Assembly: GCF_023264675.1 (NCBI RefSeq)
Contig: NZ_JAHFVG010000010.1
Coordinates: forward strand, 62,001 to 126,000
Direction of reading: 5' to 3'
Source of the DNA: Rhodococcus sp. (in: high G+C Gram-positive bacteria)
GTDB taxonomy: Bacteria; Actinomycetota; Actinomycetes; Mycobacteriales; Mycobacteriaceae
Length of the DNA stretch: 64,000 nt
The notes beneath the pieces were generated by a model, which did no database searches, had not been told where the DNA came from, and saw only the letters and a program-made list of their open reading frames with translations. This document shows positions 33,325 through 42,886 of this stretch, piece after piece. The position numbers and the translations under genes are program-made. Each line of letters begins with the position of its first letter. Position 1 is the first letter of the stretch.

Positions 33325-35655
33325 TCACCGATCGATGGCGTCCAATGCGGCGCGGACGATCGAATCGGTGTCGATTCCGTGGTACCGATAGACCTCGTCG
33401 AGCGACCCGACCTGACCGAACTTGCTGACGCCCAGGGAAACAGACGGAACACGATTGACCGTCGGCAGGAACGCGAGAGTGTGTGGGTGGCCGTCGAGGA
33501 CCGTCACCATCGGCGTCGCTCGCTCGGCCGGAAATAGCTGATCGAGGATCCAGCTCGGTCCGTCGCCGAGACCCTGGCGTGCCTGCAGCGCTTCCCACAG
33601 CAGGCCCGGACTGGTGATGCAGAGGACGTCGGCGTCGATACCGATCTGTTCCAACCTGGTAGCCGACGCCAATGCCTCGGTCATCGGTGCGCCCATCGCG
33701 ACGATGGTGACCGCGGGGTTCGCGCGTCGAACGAGGGGGTATCCCCCTGCCACCACCTGGCGCCTGCGTCGTTCTCGCGCAGCGGGATCGGCGGGAACGT
33801 CGGCCAGGGACTGATCGACGGGTCGGGTGGAGAGCCGAAGATATGCCGAGCAGCCGCCGGGCCGCCCGAGCTGAGCGATGCAGGACAGCAGCGTCCACTC
33901 GACGTCGAGGGCGAAGGCGGGCTCGTAGCTGACGCAGCCTGGTTGTTCCAGGCCGATCGAAGGTGTCGTGATCGATTGGTGCGCGCCACCCTCGGCGGCG
34001 AGCGTGATTCCCGACGGTGTCCCGACGAGGATGGACTGTCCGCCTGCATAGATGCCGTACGACCACGGTTCGAGGGCTCGCTCGACGAACGGGTCGTACA
34101 TGACTCCGATCGGGAAGAGCGGCTGTCCCCACCGACTCCAGGTGGCGCCGAGCTCACCCATCAGTCCCACCAGATTGGTTTCGGCGATTCCGAGTTCCAT
34201 GTGCTGACCGGCCGGGTTCTCACGCCAGTGCATGATCGTCTCGGCATCGTCGTCGAACCAGTCTCGTCGTTCGGTGGTGGACCAGACACCGACCTTGTTG
34301 ACCCATCCGGCGAGATTCGTCGTCGAGCTGACGTCGGGGCTGACCGTGACGACACGTTCGGCCGCCGCGGGTGCTTCGCGGGTCAGATCGAGCAGGGTGC
34401 GTCCGAGTGCGGCCTGGGTGGTCGCGGTTCCCTTCGGTGTGCGGCCGATATCGGTCGGGACGGCAGGCGGTTCCGAGAACGGGACCGCGTCTCGGTGCAG
34501 ACGCCTCGCCGCGTCGGCGATGATGCGTCCGGACGGGCTTGTCTCGGAGAATCGCTCCCACGGAGCCGAAGGATTCTTTCCGAGACTCGCTGCCAGCGAA
34601 GCGTATTCGTCGATGGTGAGCAACGAGGAGTGGTTCTGCGGATGGCCCTGCGTCGGTAGCCCGAAGCCCTTGACGGTGTACGCGATGATGACGGTCGGGC
34701 GAGTATCGTCGATCTCCGCGTAGGCCTTTCGGAGTGCGGGCAGATCATGACCGCCGAGATTGCGCACCGCCTCGGTGAGCGTCGTGTCGTCCAGGTCCGC
34801 GATCGATGCAGAGATGGCCGACGCGTCCCGGCCCTCGCCCGGCAGCCGTGTACGCAGTTCGTCGGCGCTGCAACGCAACAGACGCTGATATTCGGGATTG
34901 GGCATGTCCATGATCCGGGTGCGCAATGCGTCACCACCCGGGCGCGCGAACAGCGTCTCGAGAAGACTGCCGAATTTGACGGTGATGACCTGCCAGCCTG
35001 CGGCGTCGAACATCTTCTCGAGTCGCCGAGCGGCGATGTTGGGGACGACCCGATCGAGCGACTGACGGTTGAGGTCGACGATCCAGACGACCTCACCGAG
35101 TTCGGCGATACCGGGGTCGACGATGGCTTCCCACACTGCGCCCTCGTCGAGCTCGGCATCGCCGACGAGTGAGTACTGCCTACCTGATCCGGCCCCGCCG
35201 AAGCTGGTCTCGACGTAGCGCCGCGAGATCGCACCCCAGATGGGAGCGGTGGCACCGATGCCGACCGACCCCGTCGAGTAGTCGACCGGATCCGGATCCT
35301 TCGACCTCGACGGGTAGGACTGCAGACCCCCGAACGAGCGGAGAGTGGTCAGGTACTTCTCGTCGAGCTCGCCCAGGAGATAGTTGATCGAGTGCAGAAC
35401 CGGCGAGGCGTGCGGCTTCACCGACACCCGGTCACCGGGACGCAGCTGCTCGAACCACAGTGACGTCATGATCGACACCATCGACGCGCACGATGCCTGG
35501 TGGCCGCCGACCTTCAGGCCGCTCGGGTTCGGTCTGACGCGATTCGCGTGGTGGATCATCGAGGTCGACAACCACAGCACGTGCTCGGCGATGTCGTGAA
35601 GTGGGTCGTTCACACTGCCGGTCGAGTGCTGATCGCTGGGGACGATGCTGGTCAT
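33325..35655 (-). CDS. Transketolase-like / pyruvate-dehydrogenase-E1-like thiamine diphosphate enzyme
   Basis: This 776-residue single-chain ThDP enzyme has an N-terminal half with HQASCASM, the SGSVGIGATAP-like segment STGSVGIGATAPIW, and the ThDP-Mg motif GDAELDEGAVWEAIVDPG...VVWIVDLN. Its C-terminal half has the transketolase pyrimidine-domain residues HMELGIAETNLVGLMGELG and the TK-C domain. It resembles the homodimeric AceE/transketolase-like group. AGGAG precedes the ATG at 35655. Its stop abuts the stop of the convergent DapA-like gene inside the palindrome TGATCA at 33322-33327. Confidence 0.83.
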   Translation of the reverse strand: MTSIVPSDQHSTGSVNDPLHDIAEHVLWLSTSMIHHANRVRPNPSGLKVGGHQASCASMVSIMTSLWFEQLRPGDRVSVKPHASPVLHSINYLLGELDEKYLTTLRSFGGLQSYPSRSKDPDPVDYSTGSVGIGATAPIWGAISRRYVETSFGGAGSGRQYSLVGDAELDEGAVWEAIVDPGIAELGEVVWIVDLNRQSLDRVVPNIAARRLEKMFDAAGWQVITVKFGSLLETLFARPGGDALRTRIMDMPNPEYQRLLRCSADELRTRLPGEGRDASAISASIADLDDTTLTEAVRNLGGHDLPALRKAYAEIDDTRPTVIIAYTVKGFGLPTQGHPQNHSSLLTIDEYASLAASLGKNPSAPWERFSETSPSGRIIADAARRLHRDAVPFSEPPAVPTDIGRTPKGTATTQAALGRTLLDLTREAPAAAERVVTVSPDVSSTTNLAGWVNKVGVWSTTERRDWFDDDAETIMHWRENPAGQHMELGIAETNLVGLMGELGATWSRWGQPLFPIGVMYDPFVERALEPWSYGIYAGGQSILVGTPSGITLAAEGGAHQSITTPSIGLEQPGCVSYEPAFALDVEWTLLSCIAQLGRPGGCSAYLRLSTRPVDQSLADVPADPAARERRRRQVVAGGYPLVRRANPAVTIVAMGAPMTEALASATRLEQIGIDADVLCITSPGLLWEALQARQGLGDGPSWILDQLFPAERATPMVTVLDGHPHTLAFLPTVNRVPSVSLGVSKFGQVGSLDEVYRYHGIDTDSIVRAALDAIDR

Positions 35656-35876
35656 TGCTGACGCTCCTGACGTGTCGCGAAGGATCTCAGTCGACCATCT
35701 TGCTGTGAGATGCACAATTGTCAGCTGGTTGAGGGAGCAATGTGCACGGTGTGGATCGGACCAGGGCGTAGCCGTTCGATCACACTGCGTACACCCGACG
35801 GCCACGTGTTCGACTCCACGGTTACTGTGACGGAGATACTCGGATAGTCGGGTTCCGGAACTACAGGGGTGTGGGA

Positions 35877-37178
35877 ATGAGCGTCGAAACAGAAGCGGGC
35901 AGATCGCCGTGGGTGCCGGAGGAGTCACCTCGGCCTCGGAGAGCGGCGCTTCCGGCGGACGATGCCTTCTATTCTCCTCCGGAAGGCTTCGAGGCAGAGC
36001 AGCCCGGCACCGTGCTCCGTCATCGTGAAGTCGAGGTCGCCCTGTACGGGTCGATACCTCAGCAGGTCGATGCCTGGCAGTTGCTGTACCGGACGTCGGA
36101 TCTTCACGGCATGCCCGAAGTCGGCGTGACCACCATCCTGATGCAGCGCGGCAGCGTCTCGCAGACGCCTCGACTGCTGTCCTACCAGTGTGCGATCGAT
36201 GCAGTGTCGTCCACATGTTTTCCGTCCTACGCATTGCAGCGCGGGGCCAAGGCATTCGGCGCCGTGCCGCAGTTCGAGTTCGTCCTCGTGCTGCACGCGC
36301 TCCGCCGCGGCTGGGTCATCTCCATTCCGGATCATGAAGGGCCGCAGGGTCATTGGGGATCTCCCCGCGAGCCGGGCTACTGCACGCTCGACGCAGTGCG
36401 CGCCGCGCTGAGGTTCTCCCCGGCCGGACTGTCCTACGACACTCCCGTCGGTCTGTGGGGATACTCGGGTGGCGGACTCGCGACCTCGTGGGCGGCGGAG
36501 ATGGCGCCGGAATACGCGCCGGAGATCGAGATCGTCGGAGCTGCGCTCGGCTCACCCGTCGGCGATCCGGCGTCGGCGTTCACCAGGCTCAACGCCACCC
36601 TGCATGCGGGATTGCCGACCTTGGTCGTCGAGGGTCTTCGGCGTACATACCCTGATCTCGACCGTGTCGTCCGAGCCCATGTGAATCCCGACGGCCTCGC
36701 CCTTCTCGACTCCGTCGACGACATGACCACCGTGGCGGCGGTTCGGAAGCTCGCTCGCCACGACCTGGACAAGTACATCGACATTCCGCTGGCCGATCTG
36801 CTGGCCAAGCCGGAGATTCTCGAGGTGTTCGAGGACATTCAGCCAGGCCGCACCGCGCCGTCGGTGCCGATGCTCGTCGTCCAGGCCGTGCACGACCAGA
36901 TCATTGCCGTGGACGACGTCGACGGCCAGGTAGACCGCTACCTGGACAACGGCGTGCACGTTACGTACCTACGCGATCGACTCAGCGAGCATCTGTCGCT
37001 GCACCCACTGTCGGCGCCGCTGACGTTGGACTGGCTTCAGGACAGGTTCGACGGCCGGCCTGTTCCGCCCTCGGGGGTCAATACGGTGTGGTCGACTGCG
37101 TCCTCCTTCGGTGCGGTTCGCGATCTAGTCGCTCTGGCGTGGTCGACGGCGCTCGCGGTGTTCGGTCGTCGGCTCTGA
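35877..37178 (+). CDS. LIP-family lipase (alpha/beta hydrolase)
   Basis: This 433-residue protein matches actinobacterial LIP-family (Candida-type) lipases, with an N-terminal segment FYSPPEGFEAEQPGTVLRHREV, a cap region, the nucleophile elbow LWGYSGGGLA with S197, and late MLVVQAVHDQIIA and HLSLHPLSAPLTLDWL for the acid and histidine. The family usually hydrolyses triglycerides outside the cell, but no clear signal peptide is visible here: the first 30 residues are polar. ATG at 35877 has GGGG 7 nt upstream, and an in-frame GTG lies at 35871. Confidence 0.8.
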   Translation: MSVETEAGRSPWVPEESPRPRRAALPADDAFYSPPEGFEAEQPGTVLRHREVEVALYGSIPQQVDAWQLLYRTSDLHGMPEVGVTTILMQRGSVSQTPRLLSYQCAIDAVSSTCFPSYALQRGAKAFGAVPQFEFVLVLHALRRGWVISIPDHEGPQGHWGSPREPGYCTLDAVRAALRFSPAGLSYDTPVGLWGYSGGGLATSWAAEMAPEYAPEIEIVGAALGSPVGDPASAFTRLNATLHAGLPTLVVEGLRRTYPDLDRVVRAHVNPDGLALLDSVDDMTTVAAVRKLARHDLDKYIDIPLADLLAKPEILEVFEDIQPGRTAPSVPMLVVQAVHDQIIAVDDVDGQVDRYLDNGVHVTYLRDRLSEHLSLHPLSAPLTLDWLQDRFDGRPVPPSGVNTVWSTASSFGAVRDLVALAWSTALAVFGRRL

Positions 37179-37207
37179 GGCGTGCCTGTCGGCACTAGAG
37201 TCTGTCC

Positions 37208-37870
37208 ATGACTGCTCCCCCCGGCTCTCATCTGCGTTCGCCGTGGCTGCTGCTGGTTCTCTCGTTCGGAGCAGGCGCGACCGATGCGTTCGCGTTCCTC
37301 TCGCTCGGTGGCATCTTCACCGCGAACATGACGGGCAATCTGGTGTTGGTCGGACTCGTCGGTCGCGACGAGTACCTGAACACACTCGTCGGTGCCGGGG
37401 TGGCGATCGCGGTCTTCTTCGTCGTGCTGCTCGGAGGTTTTCGCTACGTGCACAGCGCGGCGGCAACACCTGCGCGGTCCACGACCGTTCTGCTGGCGGT
37501 CGCGGCGTGCATCCAAGTCGCGACGTGCGTGATCTGGTGGACTCTCGACGGCCCATCGGCTGAGGCGGTCATCGACTCTCTTGTCGCGCTGTCGGCGTCG
37601 GCGATGGCGCTTCAGACGGTGGTGGCGCGTACGTCTGCGGTGGGCGGCGGCCTGTCGAGCACCTTCGTCACCGGAACGATGGTCAGCGTGGTCGACGACC
37701 TTGCGCAAGGCAAGACCGAGTATCTGGGTCTTCGGATCGGTGCGATCGCGACGTTGATCGCCGGGTCGTTGGCAGGGGCGGTGTCGATAGCACTCGGTCC
37801 GCTTGTCTCCGCGGTCACCGGCTGTATCGCGCTGGGGCTGGTGCTGTTCGGGGCACGTCGAATTCACTGA
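37208..37870 (+). CDS. DUF1275 (YoaK) membrane protein
   Basis: This 220-residue integral membrane protein has about six helices and the DUF1275 signature FGAGATDAFAFLSLGGIFTANMTGNLVLVG near the start, then QTVVARTSAVGGGLSSTFVTGTM. The family is uncharacterised and widespread in bacteria. It stands 29 nt after the lipase gene on the same strand, but a shared operon is not demonstrated. Confidence 0.9.
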   Translation: MTAPPGSHLRSPWLLLVLSFGAGATDAFAFLSLGGIFTANMTGNLVLVGLVGRDEYLNTLVGAGVAIAVFFVVLLGGFRYVHSAAATPARSTTVLLAVAACIQVATCVIWWTLDGPSAEAVIDSLVALSASAMALQTVVARTSAVGGGLSSTFVTGTMVSVVDDLAQGKTEYLGLRIGAIATLIAGSLAGAVSIALGPLVSAVTGCIALGLVLFGARRIH

Positions 37871-37985
37871 CCGGTAATTTCTGCGGCGGGAAAAGCCATC
37901 GGGATGTATCGTTAGTTTGGCGAATTACTTTGAATTGTCGGACACACGGAGAAACGCCGCTCACGCGGAGAATCGAAGGAGAACG

Positions 37986-39203
37986 ATGACGAAACCCTTG
38001 GATCGCACGGAAGCTGTTCCCGCCGAGATCTTTCCGATGCCCCGGGCCAGCGGATGCCCGTTCGACCCGCCGCCCAGGCTCCAGGAATTGCAACAGGAAA
38101 CGGCGATGACCGTCGTCGAGCAACCCGACGGCAAACGTGCCTGGCTCATCACTCGGTACGCGGACCAGCGAACACTGCTCGCCGACAAACGCGTGAGCGC
38201 CGATATCACCATTCCCGGGCACCCCAATCGGCCGGACGGTGAACCCGTCGGGTTGAGTTTCATCACGATGGACGACCCGGAACATGCGCGACTTCGACGA
38301 ATGGTCACCGCTCCCTTCATGATCAAGCGCATCGAAGCGATGCGCCCTGCGGTTCAACGCATCGTCGACGACGCCATCGACGCCATGCTGGGCGGACCGA
38401 GACCCGTCGATCTTGTCGAAGCCTTCGCGTTGCCGGTGCCGTCGCTGGTCATCTGCGAACTGCTGGGAGTGCCGTATTCGGACCACGACCTGTTCCAGAT
38501 GCACAGCAGGACGATCATCCGCCGAAACGTGCCCGCCGTCGAGACGGCCGCAGCACGTCAGGCACTCATCGATTACCTCACCGGCCTGGTCGCGGAAAAG
38601 CGTCGGAATCCACGAGAGGATGTGCTGTCTCAGCTCGGCGGCCGCGTCGACGCGGGAGAGCTGACCGAGGACGACGCCGCCCGGCTCGGGGTGCTGCTGC
38701 TGATCGCCGGACACGAGACCACGGCGAACATGATTGCGCTCGGCACTGCTGCGTTGCTGCAGAACCCGGCTCAACTGGACAAACTTCGTCGGCCGCACGA
38801 GCCGGAACTCGTCAAGGGTGCGGTCGAGGAACTGCTGAGGTATCTCCACATAACCCACAACGGCCGTAAGCGTGTTGCTCTGGAAGACATAGAGTTTGAG
38901 GGGGAGACGATACGAGCAGGTGACGGCCTCATCATGGCCAACGACATCGGCAACCGTGATCCCGAGATCTTCGACGATCCCGACACGCTCGATCTGGAAC
39001 GCGATTCGCGTCGCCATGTCGCATTCGGCTTCGGCATTCATCAGTGCCTCGGGCAGTCGCTGGCACGGATGGAGCTGCAGGTCGTCTACAGCACGTTGTA
39101 TCGACGCATTCCCTCTCTCGCTCTCGCCGTGGACATCGCGGATGTTCCGTTCAAGCACGACGGCAACGTCTACGGCGTCTACGAACTGCCCGTCACCTGG
39201 TAA
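37986..39203 (+). CDS. Cytochrome P450
   Basis: This 405-residue soluble bacterial P450 has the I-helix AGHETT (241-246), the K-helix ELLR (282-285), and the heme-ligand loop FGFGIHQCLGQSLA with C354. GAAGGAGA lies about 5 nt upstream of the ATG. The ferredoxin gene follows with a 13-nt gap, so this is a monooxygenase with a dedicated electron donor; no ferredoxin reductase gene is next to it. The CYP family, CYP105-like by overall pattern, is inference. Confidence 0.95.
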   Translation: MTKPLDRTEAVPAEIFPMPRASGCPFDPPPRLQELQQETAMTVVEQPDGKRAWLITRYADQRTLLADKRVSADITIPGHPNRPDGEPVGLSFITMDDPEHARLRRMVTAPFMIKRIEAMRPAVQRIVDDAIDAMLGGPRPVDLVEAFALPVPSLVICELLGVPYSDHDLFQMHSRTIIRRNVPAVETAAARQALIDYLTGLVAEKRRNPREDVLSQLGGRVDAGELTEDDAARLGVLLLIAGHETTANMIALGTAALLQNPAQLDKLRRPHEPELVKGAVEELLRYLHITHNGRKRVALEDIEFEGETIRAGDGLIMANDIGNRDPEIFDDPDTLDLERDSRRHVAFGFGIHQCLGQSLARMELQVVYSTLYRRIPSLALAVDIADVPFKHDGNVYGVYELPVTW

Positions 39204-39216
39204 GGAGAACATGGCG

Positions 39217-39411
39217 ATGAAAGTACTTCTGGAACAGGACAAGTGCGTCGGATCCGGCCAGTGTGTGCTGGCCGCGGAAGCTGTGTTCGACCAGCGAGAC
39301 CACGACGGCATCGCCGTCCTCGTCGACGAGAACCCGCCGGACGACCAGCGGGAGAACGTCCAGCACGCGGCCGACGTGTGCCCCGCGTTGGCCATCAGGA
39401 TCGAAGGCTGA
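39217..39411 (+). CDS. 3Fe-4S ferredoxin
   Basis: This 64-residue ferredoxin has the spacing of P450-associated [3Fe-4S] ferredoxins, with three cysteines: C10 and C16 in DKCVGSGQCV, and C55 in ADVCPALAI. ATG at 39217 is preferred because AGGAG lies 9 nt upstream; ATG at 39211 is in frame but only 3 nt from it. It directly follows the P450 gene and would pass electrons to it. Confidence 0.93.
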   Translation: MKVLLEQDKCVGSGQCVLAAEAVFDQRDHDGIAVLVDENPPDDQRENVQHAADVCPALAIRIEG

Positions 39412-39526
39412 CGCCCCGGGTTCCAGGTGCCTCACCCGTCAGTGATGAATCCTGCCGTCGCCGGTAGCCAGCGGTCCCCGAGGAATGTTAGGAATGACAC
39501 GGCCACGTCGGGGACAGGGAGCCGTC

Positions 39527-40810
39527 ATGAGATGTCGAGAAATTGCAATCGCTTCGTCAGCACTGCTCGCGTTGTTTCTCGTGGGCTGCAGCAGCACGAC
39601 CGACTCCGATGAGTCCGCCGCGACTGTCACCACCACCACAGCCGAGTCGGCGCCGACCTATGCCGCGACTCTGGAACCGATCATCCAGAAACTGATGACG
39701 GACAACGTGATACCCGGTGCCGTCGTGGTCATCGATTCGCCGACGGAAGGCAACTGGACCCATGCGTTCGGCACGCGGACCGTCGGCGGATCGGAACCGA
39801 TCACTGCCGAAGACTTCTTCCGCATCGGCAGCAACACCAAGACCATGACGTCGACCGTCGTCCTGCAGTTGGTTCAAGAAGGCAAGTTGAGTCTCGACGA
39901 CCCGATCTCGAAGTACGTGGGCGGCGTTCCGAACGGTGATCAGATCACCATCGCGCAGCTCTCGGACATGCGCAGCGGTCTCTACAGCTACAGCTTCGAC
40001 CCGGGGTTCAACGAGACTCTGGACAGCGACCCCGGTAAGGCGTGGACGCCGGAGGAATTGCTGAGCATCGCCTTCTCGCATCCGGTGAATTTTCCGCCGG
40101 GCGCGCAGTTCGAGTACAGCAACACCAACATCGTGCTGTTGGGACTCCTGATCGAGAAGTTGACCGATAAAACTGCGTCGGAGGCCTTCGAGGAACGGAT
40201 ATTCCAGCCGCTCGGTCTGAAGGACACGTCACTTCCCGCCGCCGCCGACGCGTCCATCCCCGACCCACACCCACAGGGGTACTCGTTCGGCACCAACGTC
40301 TCCACCATCTCGACGTTCGAGCTTCCCGAACCGCAGCAGTCCGAAGCGCTGGCGGGGACGTTGAAGCCGACCGACGAGACCGACGCCAACCCGTCGTGGA
40401 CCTGGACTGCGGGTGGGGCGATATCGACGGTCGCGGACATGACCGCCTACGTCAAAGCGCTTGTGGGCGGCGGCCTTCTGAGCGAGGACATGCAGAAGGT
40501 CCGGATGGACAGCATCCTGCCGACAGACCCGGCCAGCCCCGAAGCAGCCGGATACGGTTTGGGGATCGCAAAATTCGGCCCGCATCTGATCGGCCACGAC
40601 GGCCAGATCCCCGGGTTCATGACCGTGATGGTTCAGGATCCCGACACCGATCTGACGATCGTCATCGCCACCAATCTCGCGACCGTTCCGTCAGGGGAAG
40701 GATCGGCCTTGACGCTCTTGAAAGGCATCATTCCGACCTTCTACGGCGCGGGCGCGAACACCGGAGGCAACCCGGCGGAAGTGCCGGCGGCGCCCACGCC
40801 CACCCCCTAG
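39527..40810 (+). CDS. Serine-hydrolase lipoprotein of the beta-lactamase/D-Ala carboxypeptidase family
   Basis: This 427-residue protein has a lipoprotein signal peptide with lipobox LVGC21, then the penicillin-binding fold: S102-N-T-K105 (SxxK), Y197-S-N199 and HDGQIPGF as the KTG-like motif (HxG). Class C and esterase EstB members share this layout. It probably cleaves peptidoglycan stems or esters at the outer face of the membrane. A low-complexity Ala/Thr/Pro tail ends the protein. The stop codon abuts the hairpin element at 40811. Confidence 0.87.
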   Translation: MRCREIAIASSALLALFLVGCSSTTDSDESAATVTTTTAESAPTYAATLEPIIQKLMTDNVIPGAVVVIDSPTEGNWTHAFGTRTVGGSEPITAEDFFRIGSNTKTMTSTVVLQLVQEGKLSLDDPISKYVGGVPNGDQITIAQLSDMRSGLYSYSFDPGFNETLDSDPGKAWTPEELLSIAFSHPVNFPPGAQFEYSNTNIVLLGLLIEKLTDKTASEAFEERIFQPLGLKDTSLPAAADASIPDPHPQGYSFGTNVSTISTFELPEPQQSEALAGTLKPTDETDANPSWTWTAGGAISTVADMTAYVKALVGGGLLSEDMQKVRMDSILPTDPASPEAAGYGLGIAKFGPHLIGHDGQIPGFMTVMVQDPDTDLTIVIATNLATVPSGEGSALTLLKGIIPTFYGAGANTGGNPAEVPAAPTPTP

Positions 40811-40850
40811 GTGAGCGCGAATACACAACCCACTATGTATTCGCGCTCAC
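40811..40850. repeat. Hairpin element, copy A
   Basis: A 15-bp perfect stem (GTGAGCGCGAATACA / TGTATTCGCGCTCAC) encloses the loop CAACCCACTA. It shares GAATACA...TGTATTC and the AACCC loop with copies at 54657, 56327 and 57279, but the outer stem differs by two paired changes, which is evidence that the structure is conserved. It lies between the lipoprotein gene and the convergent 673-residue protein gene, where it could act as a bidirectional terminator. Confidence 0.75.
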
Positions 40851-40864
40851 ATAGGGTTTTGCTC

Positions 40865-42886
40865 TCAGGTAGGCATCCGATCCGCACCCCAGCTCCGTTC
40901 GATGTACCCGATGACGCGCTCGATGTCGGCGGCGGGAACTCTGTCCGGCTCGCCGTGCTCGAGTGGGTCGGTGTGATAGATGTACAGCCGAGAGGCGAAC
41001 TGCTCGAACGGAAGTGAGCCTTCGCCTGCGCGCTCACCGTTGCCGGCGGTGCCGACGACCACGCCGTCGCCCCAGTCCTGACCGCTGTCGTTGTTGGGGT
41101 TGAAGAAGTAGACGCGCATGACGGCGTCGGGGTCGAGTGCAACGCGCAGGATCGTGATGGCGTGCCAGCCGACATACCTGGCGGCACTGTCGGTTACGGC
41201 AACTCCCGCAGGCTGCGGGTGGATCAGCGGCTGACCACCGTTGTATTCCAGGTGGTACGACGCATGGAACCGCCGAAGGAAATCGTCGAGGTCGATCAGA
41301 TTGCCCGTTGCCACATCGACATTGATGTTGAACCCGCGGGCCGACCACCACCCGTGGAATTCGGGGTTGACCCATCGATGCGGGTCACCGGGACGATCGG
41401 CGCACCGCCGTCCCATTTCCGCGTAGATCCGATCGAGGTGAGGGACGACGATCTGAGACACCGGATCCAGATCGATCGGTGCCACGGTCGCGACACCGCC
41501 TTCACTGTCCTTGGAGGACAACGACTGTCCTTCGAAATGCATGACGATCTCGTCGTCGCGGGCAGCCCAGACGAGCATCTGAAGGAGATAGTCGGGATCG
41601 TTGTAGGCCCACATCGACAGTGCTCGGGCCGACTGGCACGTCGGATTGTCTCCCTGTCCGACGCCGAGTGGCTGGCCGAGCATCGAGAGCAGACCACCGA
41701 GAAGCCGTGCCTCGGGATTCGGCCTCGGACCGAATGCATCGATCAGCCGCCCACGAACCTCGGGAGCGAGCCGCAACGCCAACTGGCGCCAGAGGGACGG
41801 AACGATCGGAGGCTGATGCAGAATGCCGCGATCGAGCATCAACGCGATGCCGTACAGGCACTGCGCGGATTCCGGATGTACGGCTTCGTTGATGAGGCAG
41901 TGCACCAATTCCGGGTAACGCTGCAAACACGTTCGGCCCGTCTCGGACACACCGAGCGCCTCACCGAGAAGATACGTGTTGTGCTCGATCAGAAAGCGAA
42001 CAAGCGTTGCGTGGTAAGGAGATACGAGACCGGTGTCGTGCATCGCCCGCGCGAAACCGCGAGCTTCGAATTCCAGACCCTCGGTGTCCATCGCGTCGAG
42101 CCGGGATCGATAGATGTCGACGCCCGGATCCTCGCGGCACGCTTCGGTCGGCCCGAACAGCGCTGAGATCAGCCTGTCGAGTCCCTGTCCGGAGGCGCCG
42201 AGGTCGACGTCGGGATCTTCGCGGTACACGGCGATTCGGGTGACCATCGCCTTGACGTGATCGACCTGGATCGGACGTTGGCGCAGCACTCGCCAGATCT
42301 CTTCGCCGAGTTCGCCCAGCACACTGGCGTATCCGATCTGGTCGGCGACGTAGCCGAACAGATCGCGAATCAGGTGCGCGACGCGGCCCAGTCGCACTCG
42401 TTCCGCCTCGGAGGGAGGCGAGAACAGTACTTCCAGGTTCATTGCCAGCACCTGCGAGAGGAATCTGCGGGCATCGTCCGCGCTGAGGGCCGGATGTTGG
42501 TACTCGCCCGCCACGATCGCACAGAGTCGAAGCTCGCTCGTCGCCTCCAGCACAACGGTGTCGATGACACCGCTGCGCAGACTCGGTCCGACGAAGCCGG
42601 GCACGAGAATGTCCGGTTGCGCCCAGTCGGTGCCGAGAAACAGGCCTGCCTGGTCGAGAGCGCCCGCCCGATCACGGACGGCGGCGCACCCGCCTGGCCT
42701 GGTCAGGACGCGATGAAGCGCGTCGAGTACGCGTCGAACCTTCGTGTTCTTGGAAAAATCGGGTGCCGACGCCAGCGCTTCGGTCGCGTTGTCGAGCTGA
42801 GCGAGCCGCGTCTGCAACGCAGCGTCGACCGGCGGATCGAGGGTTTGAGATGGCCCGTGAGAATCGTCCCCGAGATCTTGCCTCAC
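40865..42886 (-). CDS. Uncharacterised 673-residue protein, possible papain-like Cys-His-Asn fold
   Basis: This protein has an alpha-helical N-terminal half with no recognised domain and a C-terminal half with conserved-looking residues spaced as in papain-like or transglutaminase folds: C417 in GDNPTCQSARALSMW, H575 in YVGWHAITI and N596 in VYFFNPNNDSGQDWG. The GTG at 42886 overlaps the stop of the ATP-grasp gene (GTGA), so the two are made together. An amidase or peptidase paired with a ligase is a reasonable model; nothing proves it. No signal peptide or membrane helix is seen. Confidence 0.6.
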   Translation of the reverse strand: MRQDLGDDSHGPSQTLDPPVDAALQTRLAQLDNATEALASAPDFSKNTKVRRVLDALHRVLTRPGGCAAVRDRAGALDQAGLFLGTDWAQPDILVPGFVGPSLRSGVIDTVVLEATSELRLCAIVAGEYQHPALSADDARRFLSQVLAMNLEVLFSPPSEAERVRLGRVAHLIRDLFGYVADQIGYASVLGELGEEIWRVLRQRPIQVDHVKAMVTRIAVYREDPDVDLGASGQGLDRLISALFGPTEACREDPGVDIYRSRLDAMDTEGLEFEARGFARAMHDTGLVSPYHATLVRFLIEHNTYLLGEALGVSETGRTCLQRYPELVHCLINEAVHPESAQCLYGIALMLDRGILHQPPIVPSLWRQLALRLAPEVRGRLIDAFGPRPNPEARLLGGLLSMLGQPLGVGQGDNPTCQSARALSMWAYNDPDYLLQMLVWAARDDEIVMHFEGQSLSSKDSEGGVATVAPIDLDPVSQIVVPHLDRIYAEMGRRCADRPGDPHRWVNPEFHGWWSARGFNINVDVATGNLIDLDDFLRRFHASYHLEYNGGQPLIHPQPAGVAVTDSAARYVGWHAITILRVALDPDAVMRVYFFNPNNDSGQDWGDGVVVGTAGNGERAGEGSLPFEQFASRLYIYHTDPLEHGEPDRVPAADIERVIGYIERSWGADRMPT

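Noticed and set aside
37815-39395. Long open frame on the strand opposite the P450 and ferredoxin genes
   Set aside because: It has no family motifs and mirrors the high-GC codon pattern of the P450 gene, whose motifs are unambiguous.
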